Virus record (IMG/VR): IMGVR_UViG_3300022169_000004 | Coordinates: 1-49,658 of that record | Length of the DNA: 49,658 nucleotides | Strand: one strand, 5' to 3' | Origin: a virus | In this document: one piece after another, positions 5,620 to 13,502 of the stretch | Layout: each line of letters opens with the position of its first letter | Numbering within the stretch: the stretch's first letter is position 1 | The notes under the pieces: generated by a model | What the model was told of the DNA's origin: nothing | Databases searched by the model: none | What the model saw: only the letters and a program-made list of their open reading frames with translations | Translations under genes and position numbers: made by a program

Positions 5620-6368
5620 TGAAAAACTATCACGTGAAGAATTATATACGATATAAGGACGATTTAAAAGAGTCTATGCCTGACGGTAAGTTTTGGGACG
5701 AATATAATAGAGATGAATTAATTATAAAGTTTTTACCGTTGGTTGAAAACATTGCAAGAGGTTTTTCAACAGATGATAAAGCATCAGGTATATCTAATAT
5801 ATGTGACATGATACAAGAGGGTAGTATAGGTTTAATAAGAGCTGTTGACAAAATAGATATTGAGTTTTCCTTATCTAAAATTGATCCTGAAAAATCTATT
5901 AAGTCTTTTTTATCTAAAAGAATAAAAGGTGCAATAAGAAGAGCAGTTGATACAAACAGGGGATCGATGAGAATACCTGAGCATAGACTAACTGATATAA
6001 GAAGCGATGATCAAAATACAGAAAAAGTGGCGATGTTTTTTAACTCTATATTTAAAAGTATAGACGAATATGACTACAACGGAAACAACCCTTACTATAA
6101 CATACCTGATTTAAATAAAGAATATAGAGTAGAAATGTTGAACTCTTTACTAATCAACATTATAAATAAAAACTTAAAACAAAAAGAAGCTTTTATATTA
6201 AAAGCAAGCTACGGATTAGAAGGTAGAAAAATGTCAGCAAATGACATAGCTAAAGAGATTAACATAAATGGTAGCAGCGCACATATAAGAGTATCACAAC
6301 TAAAAAGACAAGCAATAGATAAGTTAATTCACTTTGTAAATATTTCGCAAGTGATTGATTTTCTTTGA
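5619..6368 (+). CDS. Sigma-70 family RNA polymerase sigma factor
   Basis: 249 aa. Region 2 is at about 34-110: LPLVENIARGF, then DMIQEGSIGLIRAVDKID (core-binding 2.2), then FLSKRIKGAIRRAVD (2.3-2.4). Region 4 is at about 186-240: LKQKEAFILKASYGLEGRKM and the helix-turn-helix SANDIAKEININGSSAHIRVSQLKRQA. Region 3 is short or replaced by an Asn/Tyr/Asp-rich linker at 145-170. It should redirect host RNA polymerase to phage promoters. Candidate targets are the ACGA/TATAATA sites or the TAnnTTTG sites in this window. It follows the HTH gene with a TAATG overlap. Confidence 0.85.
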   Translation: MKNYHVKNYIRYKDDLKESMPDGKFWDEYNRDELIIKFLPLVENIARGFSTDDKASGISNICDMIQEGSIGLIRAVDKIDIEFSLSKIDPEKSIKSFLSKRIKGAIRRAVDTNRGSMRIPEHRLTDIRSDDQNTEKVAMFFNSIFKSIDEYDYNGNNPYYNIPDLNKEYRVEMLNSLLINIINKNLKQKEAFILKASYGLEGRKMSANDIAKEININGSSAHIRVSQLKRQAIDKLIHFVNISQVIDFL

Positions 6369-6386
6369 TTTAAATTATTATATTTG
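6355..6386 (+). promoter_or_regulatory. Bacteroidetes-type promoter before the ERF gene
   Basis: -33 element TTG at 6355-6357, 21 bases, then -7 element TATATTTG at 6379-6386, which fits the Bacteroidetes consensus TAnnTTTG. It overlaps the last codons of the sigma factor gene and lies 31 bases before the ATG at 6418. The minus-strand site at 46228-46260 has the same spacing. It would start the replication and recombination operon. Confidence 0.65.
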
Positions 6387-6417
6387 TAAAACAAACAACA
6401 ATTAAAAACCAAATACC

Positions 6418-6942
6418 ATGACAACCTTAAATGACAAGTTGGCTTATATGCAAGCTAATTTCAAGTCCAAAAAAAGTAGATTTAACTCTTTTGGCAAATA
6501 CAACTTCAGATCAGCAGAAGACATACTAGAAGCTATTAAGCCTTATTTAACAGAGCTAAATATATCTGTTAGGCTAGAGGAAGAGTATGTAAGTGGTGTA
6601 GTACCTATGTTAAAATCTGTAGCAATATTCAGCGATGGTGTAGATGCTATACATGCAACAGCAATTGTTGGCGTAGACCTTAATCAAAAAGGTATGCAAG
6701 TTCCTCAACAATTTGGCAGTGCCTCTTCGTATGGCAAGAAATATGCTCTTGGTAATCTTCTACTTATAGATGACACGCAAGACAGTGATGCTACTAACAC
6801 TCATGATAAGACGGCAAAGCCTAAATTATCAGGCGAAGCTTTAAATAAAGCTAAAGAGTATATTAAGAGTGGTGGTGATATAAATACCATTAAGTCTAAG
6901 TACAGTATTACACCAGCTGTTGAAGCTCAATTGAAAGCATAA
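6418..6942 (+). CDS. erf: ERF-family single-strand annealing recombinase
   Basis: 174 aa. The ERF signature is clear: YNFRSAEDILEAIKPYL (residues 29-45) and QFGSASSYGKKYALGNLLLIDDTQDSDA (about 99-126). ERF proteins form rings that anneal complementary single strands in phage recombination and genome circularisation. The C-terminal 45 residues form a small helical tail. It starts after a Bacteroidetes-type promoter and is coupled (TAATGA) to the exonuclease gene, the usual annealase and exonuclease pair. Confidence 0.9.
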   Translation: MTTLNDKLAYMQANFKSKKSRFNSFGKYNFRSAEDILEAIKPYLTELNISVRLEEEYVSGVVPMLKSVAIFSDGVDAIHATAIVGVDLNQKGMQVPQQFGSASSYGKKYALGNLLLIDDTQDSDATNTHDKTAKPKLSGEALNKAKEYIKSGGDINTIKSKYSITPAVEAQLKA

Positions 6943-7673
6943 TGACAGAAGCTAAAATAATAGAACGTCTTCGCAATGATGAAGACTATTACGGTAAGTT
7001 TGGTAAACAATATATGTCTAATTCAGATATAGGCACATTACTAAAAGATCCTTTATCATTAGGTGTTAGTCTTACTAAGACTGTACCAATGCTAATAGGT
7101 GGTTACTTTCATACAGCTGTTCTTGAACCAGATAAGTTACATCAGTTTACAATAATTGAAGCATCAACGCGTAACACTAAAAAGTACAAAGAAATATCTG
7201 GTGGTGAAATGTGCTTGTTACAGCATGAGGTTGATATGATAAATGTAATGTCAGAGAAGCTATTAGCTAATAATGTAATTAAAGACTTAATTCAAAACTC
7301 TAATAATGAGTATGAGAAACCAGGTCTTACAAAGCTAAATGATCTAACTTGGAAAGGCAAAGCAGATATACTCAATCATGACGACAAGCTCATTATAGAC
7401 TTAAAAACAACTAATGATATAGATGCTTTTAAGTATTCAGCCAAAAAATATAACTATGATTCACAAGCATATATCTATAGTAAAATATTTGGCTATGAGT
7501 TCTTGTTTATTGCAATAGATAAAAATACTCATAAAATAGGTTTATTTGATTGCTCACCAGAGTTTTACCAGCGTGGTGAAGACAAGGTTGCTAAAGCGTG
7601 TGAAATATATAATCTGTTCTACAATAATGATAACTTCGATAAAAATCAATACTTTATAAACAATACACTTTAA
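6942..7673 (+). CDS. PD-(D/E)XK exonuclease (RecE/DUF3799-like)
   Basis: 243 aa. Family features in order: GGYFHTAVLEP (53-63), a hallmark of the DUF3799/RecE-like group; GKADIL (139-144) with Asp142; IIDLKTT (151-157), the D-x-K core with Asp153 and Lys155; and DSQAYIY (173-179). It probably resects DNA ends for the upstream ERF annealase. The start overlaps the ERF stop by one base. The size fits phage members of the family. Confidence 0.85.
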   Translation: MTEAKIIERLRNDEDYYGKFGKQYMSNSDIGTLLKDPLSLGVSLTKTVPMLIGGYFHTAVLEPDKLHQFTIIEASTRNTKKYKEISGGEMCLLQHEVDMINVMSEKLLANNVIKDLIQNSNNEYEKPGLTKLNDLTWKGKADILNHDDKLIIDLKTTNDIDAFKYSAKKYNYDSQAYIYSKIFGYEFLFIAIDKNTHKIGLFDCSPEFYQRGEDKVAKACEIYNLFYNNDNFDKNQYFINNTL

Positions 7674-7684
7674 TTAAATTAGAT

Positions 7685-8005
7685 ATGGCAGGAATAATCA
7701 ACACAAGCATTAACTTAAATGCAATACCTAAGGACAAAATTGTTCAAGGTAAAAAAGGTAAGTATTTACCTATAACAATCACAATCAACGATGATCTTGA
7801 CAACTTCGGTAATCAAGGTCCAGTAGTAGTTTCTCAGTCTAAGGAAGAGAGAGAAGCTAAAGCACCAAAAACATACCTTGGCAATGTCAAAGTAGCGTGG
7901 ACAAACGGTGAGTTTCCATCACCACCACCTCGTGAAGACAGACAACAGCAAGCGCAGCCACAACAACAAGCTGCACCTGCTATGCCAGACGATCTTCCTT
8001 TTTAG
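7685..8005 (+). CDS. SSB-like protein with acidic C-terminal tip
   Basis: 106 aa. A beta-rich N-terminal 75 residues is followed by a Gln/Pro/Ala linker (QQQAQPQQQAAPA) and the tip MPDDLPF. That layout, including an acidic ending in Pro-Phe, matches single-stranded DNA-binding proteins, whose tip recruits repair proteins. The OB-fold itself is not obvious by eye, so the call rests on the tail and on position between exonuclease and primase-helicase. A strong terminator follows. Confidence 0.65.
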   Translation: MAGIINTSINLNAIPKDKIVQGKKGKYLPITITINDDLDNFGNQGPVVVSQSKEEREAKAPKTYLGNVKVAWTNGEFPSPPPREDRQQQAQPQQQAAPAMPDDLPF

Positions 8006-8029
8006 TTGTTGTTTATTTATTCGTTCGAT

Positions 8030-8057
8030 AAAGCCCCTGCAATGGTGGGGGCTTTTT
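8030..8057 (+). terminator. Rho-independent terminator
   Basis: AAAGCCCC (8030-8037), loop of 10, GGGGCTTT (8048-8055), continuing as a T run to 8057. A GC-rich stem with a U-tract, 25 bases after the SSB-like stop and 30 bases before the primase-helicase start. It ends the recombination operon, or reduces read-through into the genes beyond it. Confidence 0.9.
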
Positions 8058-8086
8058 AATACAACAAACTTTTTAGAAAACTATAT

Positions 8087-9802
8087 ATGAATAAGGAAGA
8101 AATAAATGGGTTTCAAATAGACAATTATAATCAGTATGATCTAAAGGAAGGTGCGAAGCAAGGTGTTTGTCCTTTATGCTCTGAAGATCGTAAGCAGTCT
8201 AATAAAAAAGCTCAATGCGCCAGTTACGACTGGGAAAGAGGTTTAGGCACATGCCACAACTGTAACACAACTTTTCAAATGCACACTTACCAACGCAAAG
8301 GTGCTAGCGAAAAAGCTTATGTGAGACCTGGTTTAGACACAATAATGAAGATCAGTTCTACTAAGGTTGAGGATTGGTTTAAAAGCAGAGGCATATCAAA
8401 GAATACTTTAATAGAGCTTAAAGTAAGCGAAGGTATGGAGTGGATGCCTCAAACTGGTAAATCAGAAAACACCATAAGGTTTAACTACTGGATGGGTGAT
8501 CAGTTGATTAATATTAAATATAGAGATGCTCGCAAGAACTTTAAGTTATTTAAAGGAGCAGAAAAAATATTCTATAATATTAATAGTGTTGTAGGACATG
8601 AGTCTGTTATAATTGTAGAAGGCGAAATGGACGTGTTAGCATTCCACGAAGCTGGTGTTAAAAACGTTATATCAGTACCTAACGGAGCTACATTAACGTC
8701 TAACAACTTAGATTATCTAGATAACTGTATTGACTACTTAGATGATAAGAAAATAATATTAGCTCTAGATGCAGATGAACCTGGTCAAGCTTTAAAACAA
8801 GAGTTTATAAGAAGGCTAGGAGCTGAAGCTTGTTTTTTAATTGATCTTGAAGGATGCAAGGATGCTAATGAATGCTTAACAAAGTGTGGCCCTGAAAAGC
8901 TTAGGTCTAACGTTGAAAAGGCTAGGCCTGTACCCCTTGAGGGTGTTTCAACTCTTAAAGACGTTGAAGATGAGCTAGTTGACTTTGTTAAGAATGGTTT
9001 TAAACCTGGCTTTCAAATAGGCTTAGAAAACTTTGATAAAATATTTTCAACCTATACAGGTCAATTTATAACAGTAACCGGTATACCTAGTTCAGGTAAG
9101 TCAGACTTTGTAGATCAAATGTGTGTAGGCTATAATAATGAGTATCAATGGAAAACAGCTTTTGCGTCTCCGGAGAATCAACCTACATATCTACATGCTC
9201 ATAAGCTGATGCGTAAAGTATGGATGGATATGCCTAATGCTTCAGATGTATACAGTGAAAAATGGAATAAAGTTGCAGATCATGTAAATGATAACTTCTT
9301 CTTTATAGACATGGATAAGTATACGCTTGAATCCGTACTTCGTAAAGGTGCAGAGCTTGTTAAGCGCAAAGGCATTAAGTGTCTTGTCATTGACCCATTT
9401 AATAAAGTAAGAGATATTAATGGCAATGAATCAGGTGATGTTAATGTTTATACATTAGAGTATCTAAGCAAAATAGAAATATTTGCAAAGAAGTATGATG
9501 TATTAGTTATCGTAGTAGCTCATCCTACTAAAATGTATAAAGGCACCGATGGTAAGATTGAAGAACCTACTATGTATAACATAAAAGGTGGTGGCGAATG
9601 GTACGATGCTAGCTACCATGGCTTGTTAGTACATAGAGACTATGAAGCACAAACCGTAAAAGTTAAAGTGTTAAAAGTTAAATTTCAAAACCTTGGTGAA
9701 AACGGCGCGGAATCTCATTTTACATGGGAACGCAGATCAGGTAGTTTTATTCCAATAGCTGACGTAGGTGAAGAAGATCCAATGCCCTGGGAGCATGGTT
9801 AA
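8087..9802 (+). CDS. DNA primase-helicase (T7 gp4/Twinkle type)
   Basis: 571 aa, complete domain order. Zinc-binding primase domain: Cys28, Cys31, Cys56, Cys59. TOPRIM: VIIVEGEMDVL (174-184) and LALDADEPG (225-233). RecA-like DnaB-family helicase: Walker A TGIPSSGKSD (331-340), Walker B CLVIDPFNK (432-440), and the His motif VVAHPTKM (476-483). It primes and unwinds DNA at the phage fork. No DNA polymerase gene is seen in this window, so either it lies outside or the host enzyme is used. It overlaps the next gene by 8 bases. Confidence 0.93.
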   Translation: MNKEEINGFQIDNYNQYDLKEGAKQGVCPLCSEDRKQSNKKAQCASYDWERGLGTCHNCNTTFQMHTYQRKGASEKAYVRPGLDTIMKISSTKVEDWFKSRGISKNTLIELKVSEGMEWMPQTGKSENTIRFNYWMGDQLINIKYRDARKNFKLFKGAEKIFYNINSVVGHESVIIVEGEMDVLAFHEAGVKNVISVPNGATLTSNNLDYLDNCIDYLDDKKIILALDADEPGQALKQEFIRRLGAEACFLIDLEGCKDANECLTKCGPEKLRSNVEKARPVPLEGVSTLKDVEDELVDFVKNGFKPGFQIGLENFDKIFSTYTGQFITVTGIPSSGKSDFVDQMCVGYNNEYQWKTAFASPENQPTYLHAHKLMRKVWMDMPNASDVYSEKWNKVADHVNDNFFFIDMDKYTLESVLRKGAELVKRKGIKCLVIDPFNKVRDINGNESGDVNVYTLEYLSKIEIFAKKYDVLVIVVAHPTKMYKGTDGKIEEPTMYNIKGGGEWYDASYHGLLVHRDYEAQTVKVKVLKVKFQNLGENGAESHFTWERRSGSFIPIADVGEEDPMPWEHG

Positions 9803-10046
9803 AAAAGCTACAAGAATTATAATGGGTAGTTATTTACCTACTAATAAGGAGCTTGATGCTGCTGAATGGTGTATAAAGAATAAAATATATATAATACCTG
9901 TTCAAGTGTCTTATGGAGTTGGTTTGTGGTACATTGAAATAGAAGTAAATAATAAAAAAACAAAAAGTAAAGACAAGTTTAAACCAGTAGAAGTTTGGCA
10001 AAAGAAATATGAATACTGCTCATACTACTACGATAAATATAGATAA
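9795..10046 (+). CDS. Hypothetical protein after primase-helicase
   Basis: 83 aa from the ATG at 9795, which overlaps the primase-helicase stop (CATGGTTAA). A GTG at 9768 is possible but lies deeper in that gene. It is basic and Tyr/Lys-rich at the C-terminus (KKYEYCSYYYDKYR), and unrecognised. Its stop is one base before the start of the thymidylate-synthase-like gene. Confidence 0.55.
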   Translation: MVKKATRIIMGSYLPTNKELDAAEWCIKNKIYIIPVQVSYGVGLWYIEIEVNNKKTKSKDKFKPVEVWQKKYEYCSYYYDKYR

Positions 10047-10047
10047 C

Positions 10048-10704
10048 ATGTACGACAACACTTTTAATAATGCTCAAGAAGCATTTGAGTATTACTACGA
10101 TATGATACCAAGACATGGTGTAGATTTTTCTGATACAAAGGCTTTATTTAATGTAGGCTTTACCATAATTAATCCATTAGATAACGAGATAAAAACTAGT
10201 TATAGAAAATGGAATGCAAGATATGCACACAGTGAATGGTTGTGGTATACTACTACAGACAGGTCTGTAAAAATGCTTGGCGATATATACGGTAAGGTTC
10301 CTAAAATATGGGATCGCATGAAAGATGAAAATGGTAACGTTAATTCTAATTATGGTTATCAGTGGTATAGAAATGACCAAATAAACAAGGTTATAGAAAT
10401 TCTTAAATCTAACAACCAAACAAGGCAAGCTGCTATTAGTATATATGACGGTAAAGAAATAGACGATTATAAGCTTGATACGCCTTGCACTTATGCTATA
10501 CACTTTACGGTATTAAACAAAAAGCTAAATATGTCTGTTATGATGCGATCTAATGATCTGTGGTTCGGCTTTTGTAACGATCAGTATTGTTTTTCATTAT
10601 TACAAAAATATGTCGCAGAATGCATTAATATTGATCCAGGCACGTATTTTCATTTTGTAAATAATATACATTTGTATAATCGAAACTTAAATGCACAAAA
10701 ATGA
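10048..10704 (+). CDS. ThyA-family dCMP-type (hydroxy)methyltransferase
   Basis: 218 aa from ATG 10048; an earlier ATG at 10009 lies inside the upstream gene. Thymidylate-synthase motifs: Glu63 (HSEWLWY), YGYQW (102-106), nucleophile Cys147 (DTPCT), RSND (167-170), and HLY (208-210). These align with E. coli ThyA C146, R166-D169, H207 and Y209 at a constant offset of one. At the position of ThyA Asn177, which selects dUMP, this protein has Asp178 (GFCND). Asp there is the hallmark of dCMP hydroxymethylases such as T4 gp42. So the product is probably 5-hydroxymethyl-dCMP, or methyl-dCMP, for modified phage DNA. The C-terminus is shorter than in ThyA (264 aa). Confidence 0.8.
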   Translation: MYDNTFNNAQEAFEYYYDMIPRHGVDFSDTKALFNVGFTIINPLDNEIKTSYRKWNARYAHSEWLWYTTTDRSVKMLGDIYGKVPKIWDRMKDENGNVNSNYGYQWYRNDQINKVIEILKSNNQTRQAAISIYDGKEIDDYKLDTPCTYAIHFTVLNKKLNMSVMMRSNDLWFGFCNDQYCFSLLQKYVAECINIDPGTYFHFVNNIHLYNRNLNAQK

Positions 10705-11474
10705 TTTACTACCTTTATCATATACCAGGCAAGAAAATAGGAGTTACAACTAATCCAGACATTAGAATATCTAAGCAGCAAGGCTACAAGCCTGGCGAGT
10801 ATGAAATACTAGAAGTATCTGGAGATATAGATCATATCTCTGAAAGAGAGCTTGATCTTCAAAAGCAAATGGGATATAAAATAGATTTAAATAAATACAG
10901 TCAAACAATTAAAAACAAAAACAAGAAAAGTATGAATATAAATGTAACAGAACAAACAACTACATTTCCATGCAGCGTAAACGAACTACCTGCTAGGTTA
11001 ATGGATAACAAAGATTTCATGTGGGAAACAGATCATGGAACATTTGAACTTAACATGCATACCATTAATTGGATAATGTCTAATGTACAAACATCTCAAT
11101 TTAGCTCTGAACGATGCTTTATATATAACAAAGCTTTTTCAATTGCTATGAGTGTGGAAAAGCTTAATGATGAAGATGCTACTGTGTTTGATAATATTAG
11201 AGATTGGGCGGGTACAAGAGGTATATATGAAAAAGGTAATGCTCACACCCAATATGTTAAGCTACAAGAAGAAGCAGGCGAACTAGCTAAAGCATTATTA
11301 CAAAATGATCAGCCAGAAGTAATAGATGCTATTGGAGATATAGTTGTAGTACTTACTAATCTAGCTCATCTAAAAGGCTTGCGTATTGAAGACTGCGTTA
11401 ATTCAGCTTATGGTGTAATATCTAAACGAACTGGCAAAATGATTGATGGAACGTTTGTTAAAGACAAGCTATGA
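10701..11474 (+). CDS. GIY-YIG-like domain fused to MazG pyrophosphohydrolase
   Basis: 257 aa. The C-terminal ~100 residues are MazG-like: KLQEEAGELAKAL (E-E-x-x-E metal ligands), DAIGDIVVVLTNLA (GD motif), then ISKRTGKMIDGTFVKD. MazG enzymes cleave NTPs or dNTPs to monophosphates, so this one could feed the neighbouring ThyA-family enzyme with dCMP. The N-terminal 75 residues (MIYYLYHIPGKKIGVTTNP) resemble GIY-YIG/T5orf172-type domains seen in phage proteins, but catalytic residues are not certain. The middle 80 residues are unrecognised. It overlaps both neighbours (ATGA). Confidence 0.75.
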   Translation: MIYYLYHIPGKKIGVTTNPDIRISKQQGYKPGEYEILEVSGDIDHISERELDLQKQMGYKIDLNKYSQTIKNKNKKSMNINVTEQTTTFPCSVNELPARLMDNKDFMWETDHGTFELNMHTINWIMSNVQTSQFSSERCFIYNKAFSIAMSVEKLNDEDATVFDNIRDWAGTRGIYEKGNAHTQYVKLQEEAGELAKALLQNDQPEVIDAIGDIVVVLTNLAHLKGLRIEDCVNSAYGVISKRTGKMIDGTFVKDKL

Positions 11475-11752
11475 ACAAGAAAGAAATAACATTTAGAGAT
11501 CCTATAGTAGAACGTGTTGTTGATTCATTCATTCAACGATCAGATACAGGCTTTAAAAAGTATGGTCAGACATTACATGATGAGCGCACACAAGACGTAA
11601 AAGGCTTATTCAAGTATGTTAATGATGTTCAGGAAGAGTTGATGGATGCAATACTATATCTTCAAGCTGTTAAAGAAGAAATTAAAGACTTAAAAGATGA
11701 GGCATTGATCAGAAAAGCTAGTAATCCAAACACAGATTTTCCTTTATTCTAA
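11471..11752 (+). CDS. MazG-like all-alpha nucleotide pyrophosphohydrolase
   Basis: 93 aa, helical. Layout: DPIVERVVDSFIQRSDTGFKKYG, then YVNDVQEELMDAILYLQAVKEE with the EExxD metal-binding pattern. It matches small phage MazG-like proteins often called dATP/dGTP pyrophosphohydrolases. It overlaps the GIY/MazG gene by 4 bases and the resolvase gene by one, so it belongs to the nucleotide operon. Confidence 0.65.
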   Translation: MNKKEITFRDPIVERVVDSFIQRSDTGFKKYGQTLHDERTQDVKGLFKYVNDVQEELMDAILYLQAVKEEIKDLKDEALIRKASNPNTDFPLF

Positions 11753-12207
11753 TGATTAACAGAAGAAAAAAGGGTAGTCGAGGTCCAGTAAGATCTAAAA
11801 AAGTGGTGTATGATGGCATCACTTTTGCTTCCGGACTAGAGCGTCATATGTATCAAGCGCTAAAAAAAGCTAAAATAAAATCTGAGTATGAAGGCGAAAC
11901 TTTTACTCTACAAGAAGGCTTTATGTTTGAAAATGATGCTTATGAAAGGCAGGCTAATAGTAAGGGTGATATGATTAATAGAGGTTGTAAAAAAATACTA
12001 CCTATTAAATATACACCAGACTTTATAGGTACTGACTTTATAATAGAGACAAAAGGTCGAGCAAACGAAAGCTTTCCAATGCGATGGAAAATGTTCAAGT
12101 TGTATGTAACTTGTAACCTGGTTGGTGTGACTTTATATAAGCCACAAAACAAAAAAGAATGTGACGAAGTAATTAACTTAATAAAACAAAAACGAAATGG
12201 AAAATAA
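11752..12207 (+). CDS. Endonuclease I-like Holliday junction resolvase
   Basis: 151 aa, close to T7 endonuclease I (149 aa). Catalytic set by position: Glu30 (GLER), Asp90 (KYTPDF), Glu99 and Lys101 (IIETKG), the same order as T7 Glu20, Asp55, Glu65, Lys67. The N-terminus is basic (NRRKKGSRGPVRSKK). It should cut branched DNA before packaging and may help degrade host DNA. DUF1064-type nucleases share this core and are the alternative label. It overlaps the next small gene by 11 bases. Confidence 0.8.
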   Translation: MINRRKKGSRGPVRSKKVVYDGITFASGLERHMYQALKKAKIKSEYEGETFTLQEGFMFENDAYERQANSKGDMINRGCKKILPIKYTPDFIGTDFIIETKGRANESFPMRWKMFKLYVTCNLVGVTLYKPQNKKECDEVINLIKQKRNGK

Positions 12208-12346
12208 AACAGACTGGGAATTAAGCTTAGGATTATATCCTGGAATTTTAACAGGGTTTAGAACTTATAACGAAGAGAATCAAACAACTCATGTGCTATA
12301 CATACCTTTTATAGATGTGTGTTTAACTATATTTAATAATGAATAA
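12197..12346 (+). CDS. Conserved small phage protein (49 aa)
   Basis: 49 codons plus TAA. The sequence WELSLGLYPGILTGFRTY followed by VLYIPFIDVCLTI is a pattern I recall from small phage proteins of unknown role. It overlaps the resolvase gene by 11 bases and the next gene by 8, and fills the gap between them. Predicted beta-rich, no signal peptide. Confidence 0.6.
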   Translation: MENKTDWELSLGLYPGILTGFRTYNEENQTTHVLYIPFIDVCLTIFNNE

Positions 12347-12527
12347 ATTTATATATACAATTATTGTGTTGTGTAACTCCCACAACCCAGAGCACCCGCA
12401 TGAAACTAAATATACTAATCTTAGTAAAACTGAATGCTCACATATAATTAATTTTTATGACACTTTAACCACAAATAAAGTTTACACTTACAAAGTTGAT
12501 AGCACTTATTTAAATAATAAAAATTAA
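12339..12527 (+). CDS. Small hypothetical protein
   Basis: 62 aa, unrecognised. A hydrophobic start (NKFIYTIIVLC) precedes a His/Pro/Glu segment and a Thr/Tyr-rich C-terminus. The short hydrophobic stretch is too short to be a clear membrane segment. It ends one base before nrdB, so it is part of the same message. Confidence 0.5.
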   Translation: MNKFIYTIIVLCNSHNPEHPHETKYTNLSKTECSHIINFYDTLTTNKVYTYKVDSTYLNNKN

Positions 12528-12528
12528 T

Positions 12529-13491
12529 ATGGGATTATTTGATAATAGAATAGAATACAAGCCATTTGAGTATCCTGAATACTACACAGAGGGGTGGTTA
12601 AAGCAAGCACAAGCATTTTGGTTGCACACCGAAATAAGTATGTCTGGTGATGTTAAAGACTGGAACGAAAACCTAACTACTTCTGAAAAGAATTTAGTTG
12701 GCAATGTATTGTTAGGATTTGCACAAACAGAATGTGCGGTATCTGACTACTGGACACAAAAAGTAGTGTCTTGGTTTCCTAAACACGAAATACAACAAAT
12801 GGCTATGATGTTTGGATCACAGGAAACCATCCACGCTGTAGCATACTCATACTTAAATGAAACACTAGGACTTAATGACTTTAAAGGATTTTTGCACGAA
12901 AGTGCTACTGCCGACCGTATTAACAACCTCATGGTTGTGGATTCCAATAGCCGTGTTGACATGGCTAGATCACTTGCAATATTCAGCGCCTTTGCCGAGG
13001 GTGTTAGCCTTTACTCTGCTTTTGCCGTTTTGTACAGTTTTCAGTTACGAGATTTACTTAAAGGTATTGGACAACAAATGAAGTGGAGCGTGCGTGATGA
13101 ATCATTGCATAGTCGCATGGGGTGTAAGCTTTTTAATCATATGTGCTCTGAAGATCCCACACTAAGATCAGCGGTTATGGAAGATGTAATACTAGCAGCC
13201 GAAACAATGATAGAGCTTGAGCACAAGTATATTGATAAAATGTTTGAAATGGGTGATCTTGAAAATTTACAGGCTAAAGATCTTAAGAACTTTATAATAA
13301 AAAGAACTAACGAAAAATTGCATGAGCTTAATTATGATTATGGCTTTGATTACGATGCCGACTCAGCTAGGAAACTTGATTGGTTTTATCATTTAACTGG
13401 TGGCCACACCCATACTGACTTCTTTGCGATACGCCCAACAGACTACAGTAAAGCTAACGAAGGACAGGATTTTGAAGACATTTGGGAATAA
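12529..13491 (+). CDS. nrdB: Ribonucleotide reductase small subunit, class I
   Basis: 320 aa. Di-metal ligands by position: Glu68 (QTECAV), Glu99 and His102 (QETIH), Glu157 (FAEGVSLY), Glu191 and His194 (RDESLH). Tyr106 in ETIHAVAY aligns with the radical tyrosine Y122 of E. coli NrdB, so a tyrosyl-radical mechanism is likely. The first ligand is Glu rather than E. coli Asp84. It works with NrdA to make dNTP precursors. Its last 10 bases overlap an upstream in-frame GTG of nrdA, but the better nrdA start lies 11 bases after this stop. Confidence 0.92.
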   Translation: MGLFDNRIEYKPFEYPEYYTEGWLKQAQAFWLHTEISMSGDVKDWNENLTTSEKNLVGNVLLGFAQTECAVSDYWTQKVVSWFPKHEIQQMAMMFGSQETIHAVAYSYLNETLGLNDFKGFLHESATADRINNLMVVDSNSRVDMARSLAIFSAFAEGVSLYSAFAVLYSFQLRDLLKGIGQQMKWSVRDESLHSRMGCKLFNHMCSEDPTLRSAVMEDVILAAETMIELEHKYIDKMFEMGDLENLQAKDLKNFIIKRTNEKLHELNYDYGFDYDADSARKLDWFYHLTGGHTHTDFFAIRPTDYSKANEGQDFEDIWE

Positions 13492-13502
13492 AAATAAATA
13501 TA

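Noticed and set aside
9768-9794. GTG start upstream of the gene at 9795
   Set aside because: It would extend 27 bases into the primase-helicase gene, while ATG 9795 sits right at the stop, the usual pattern here.
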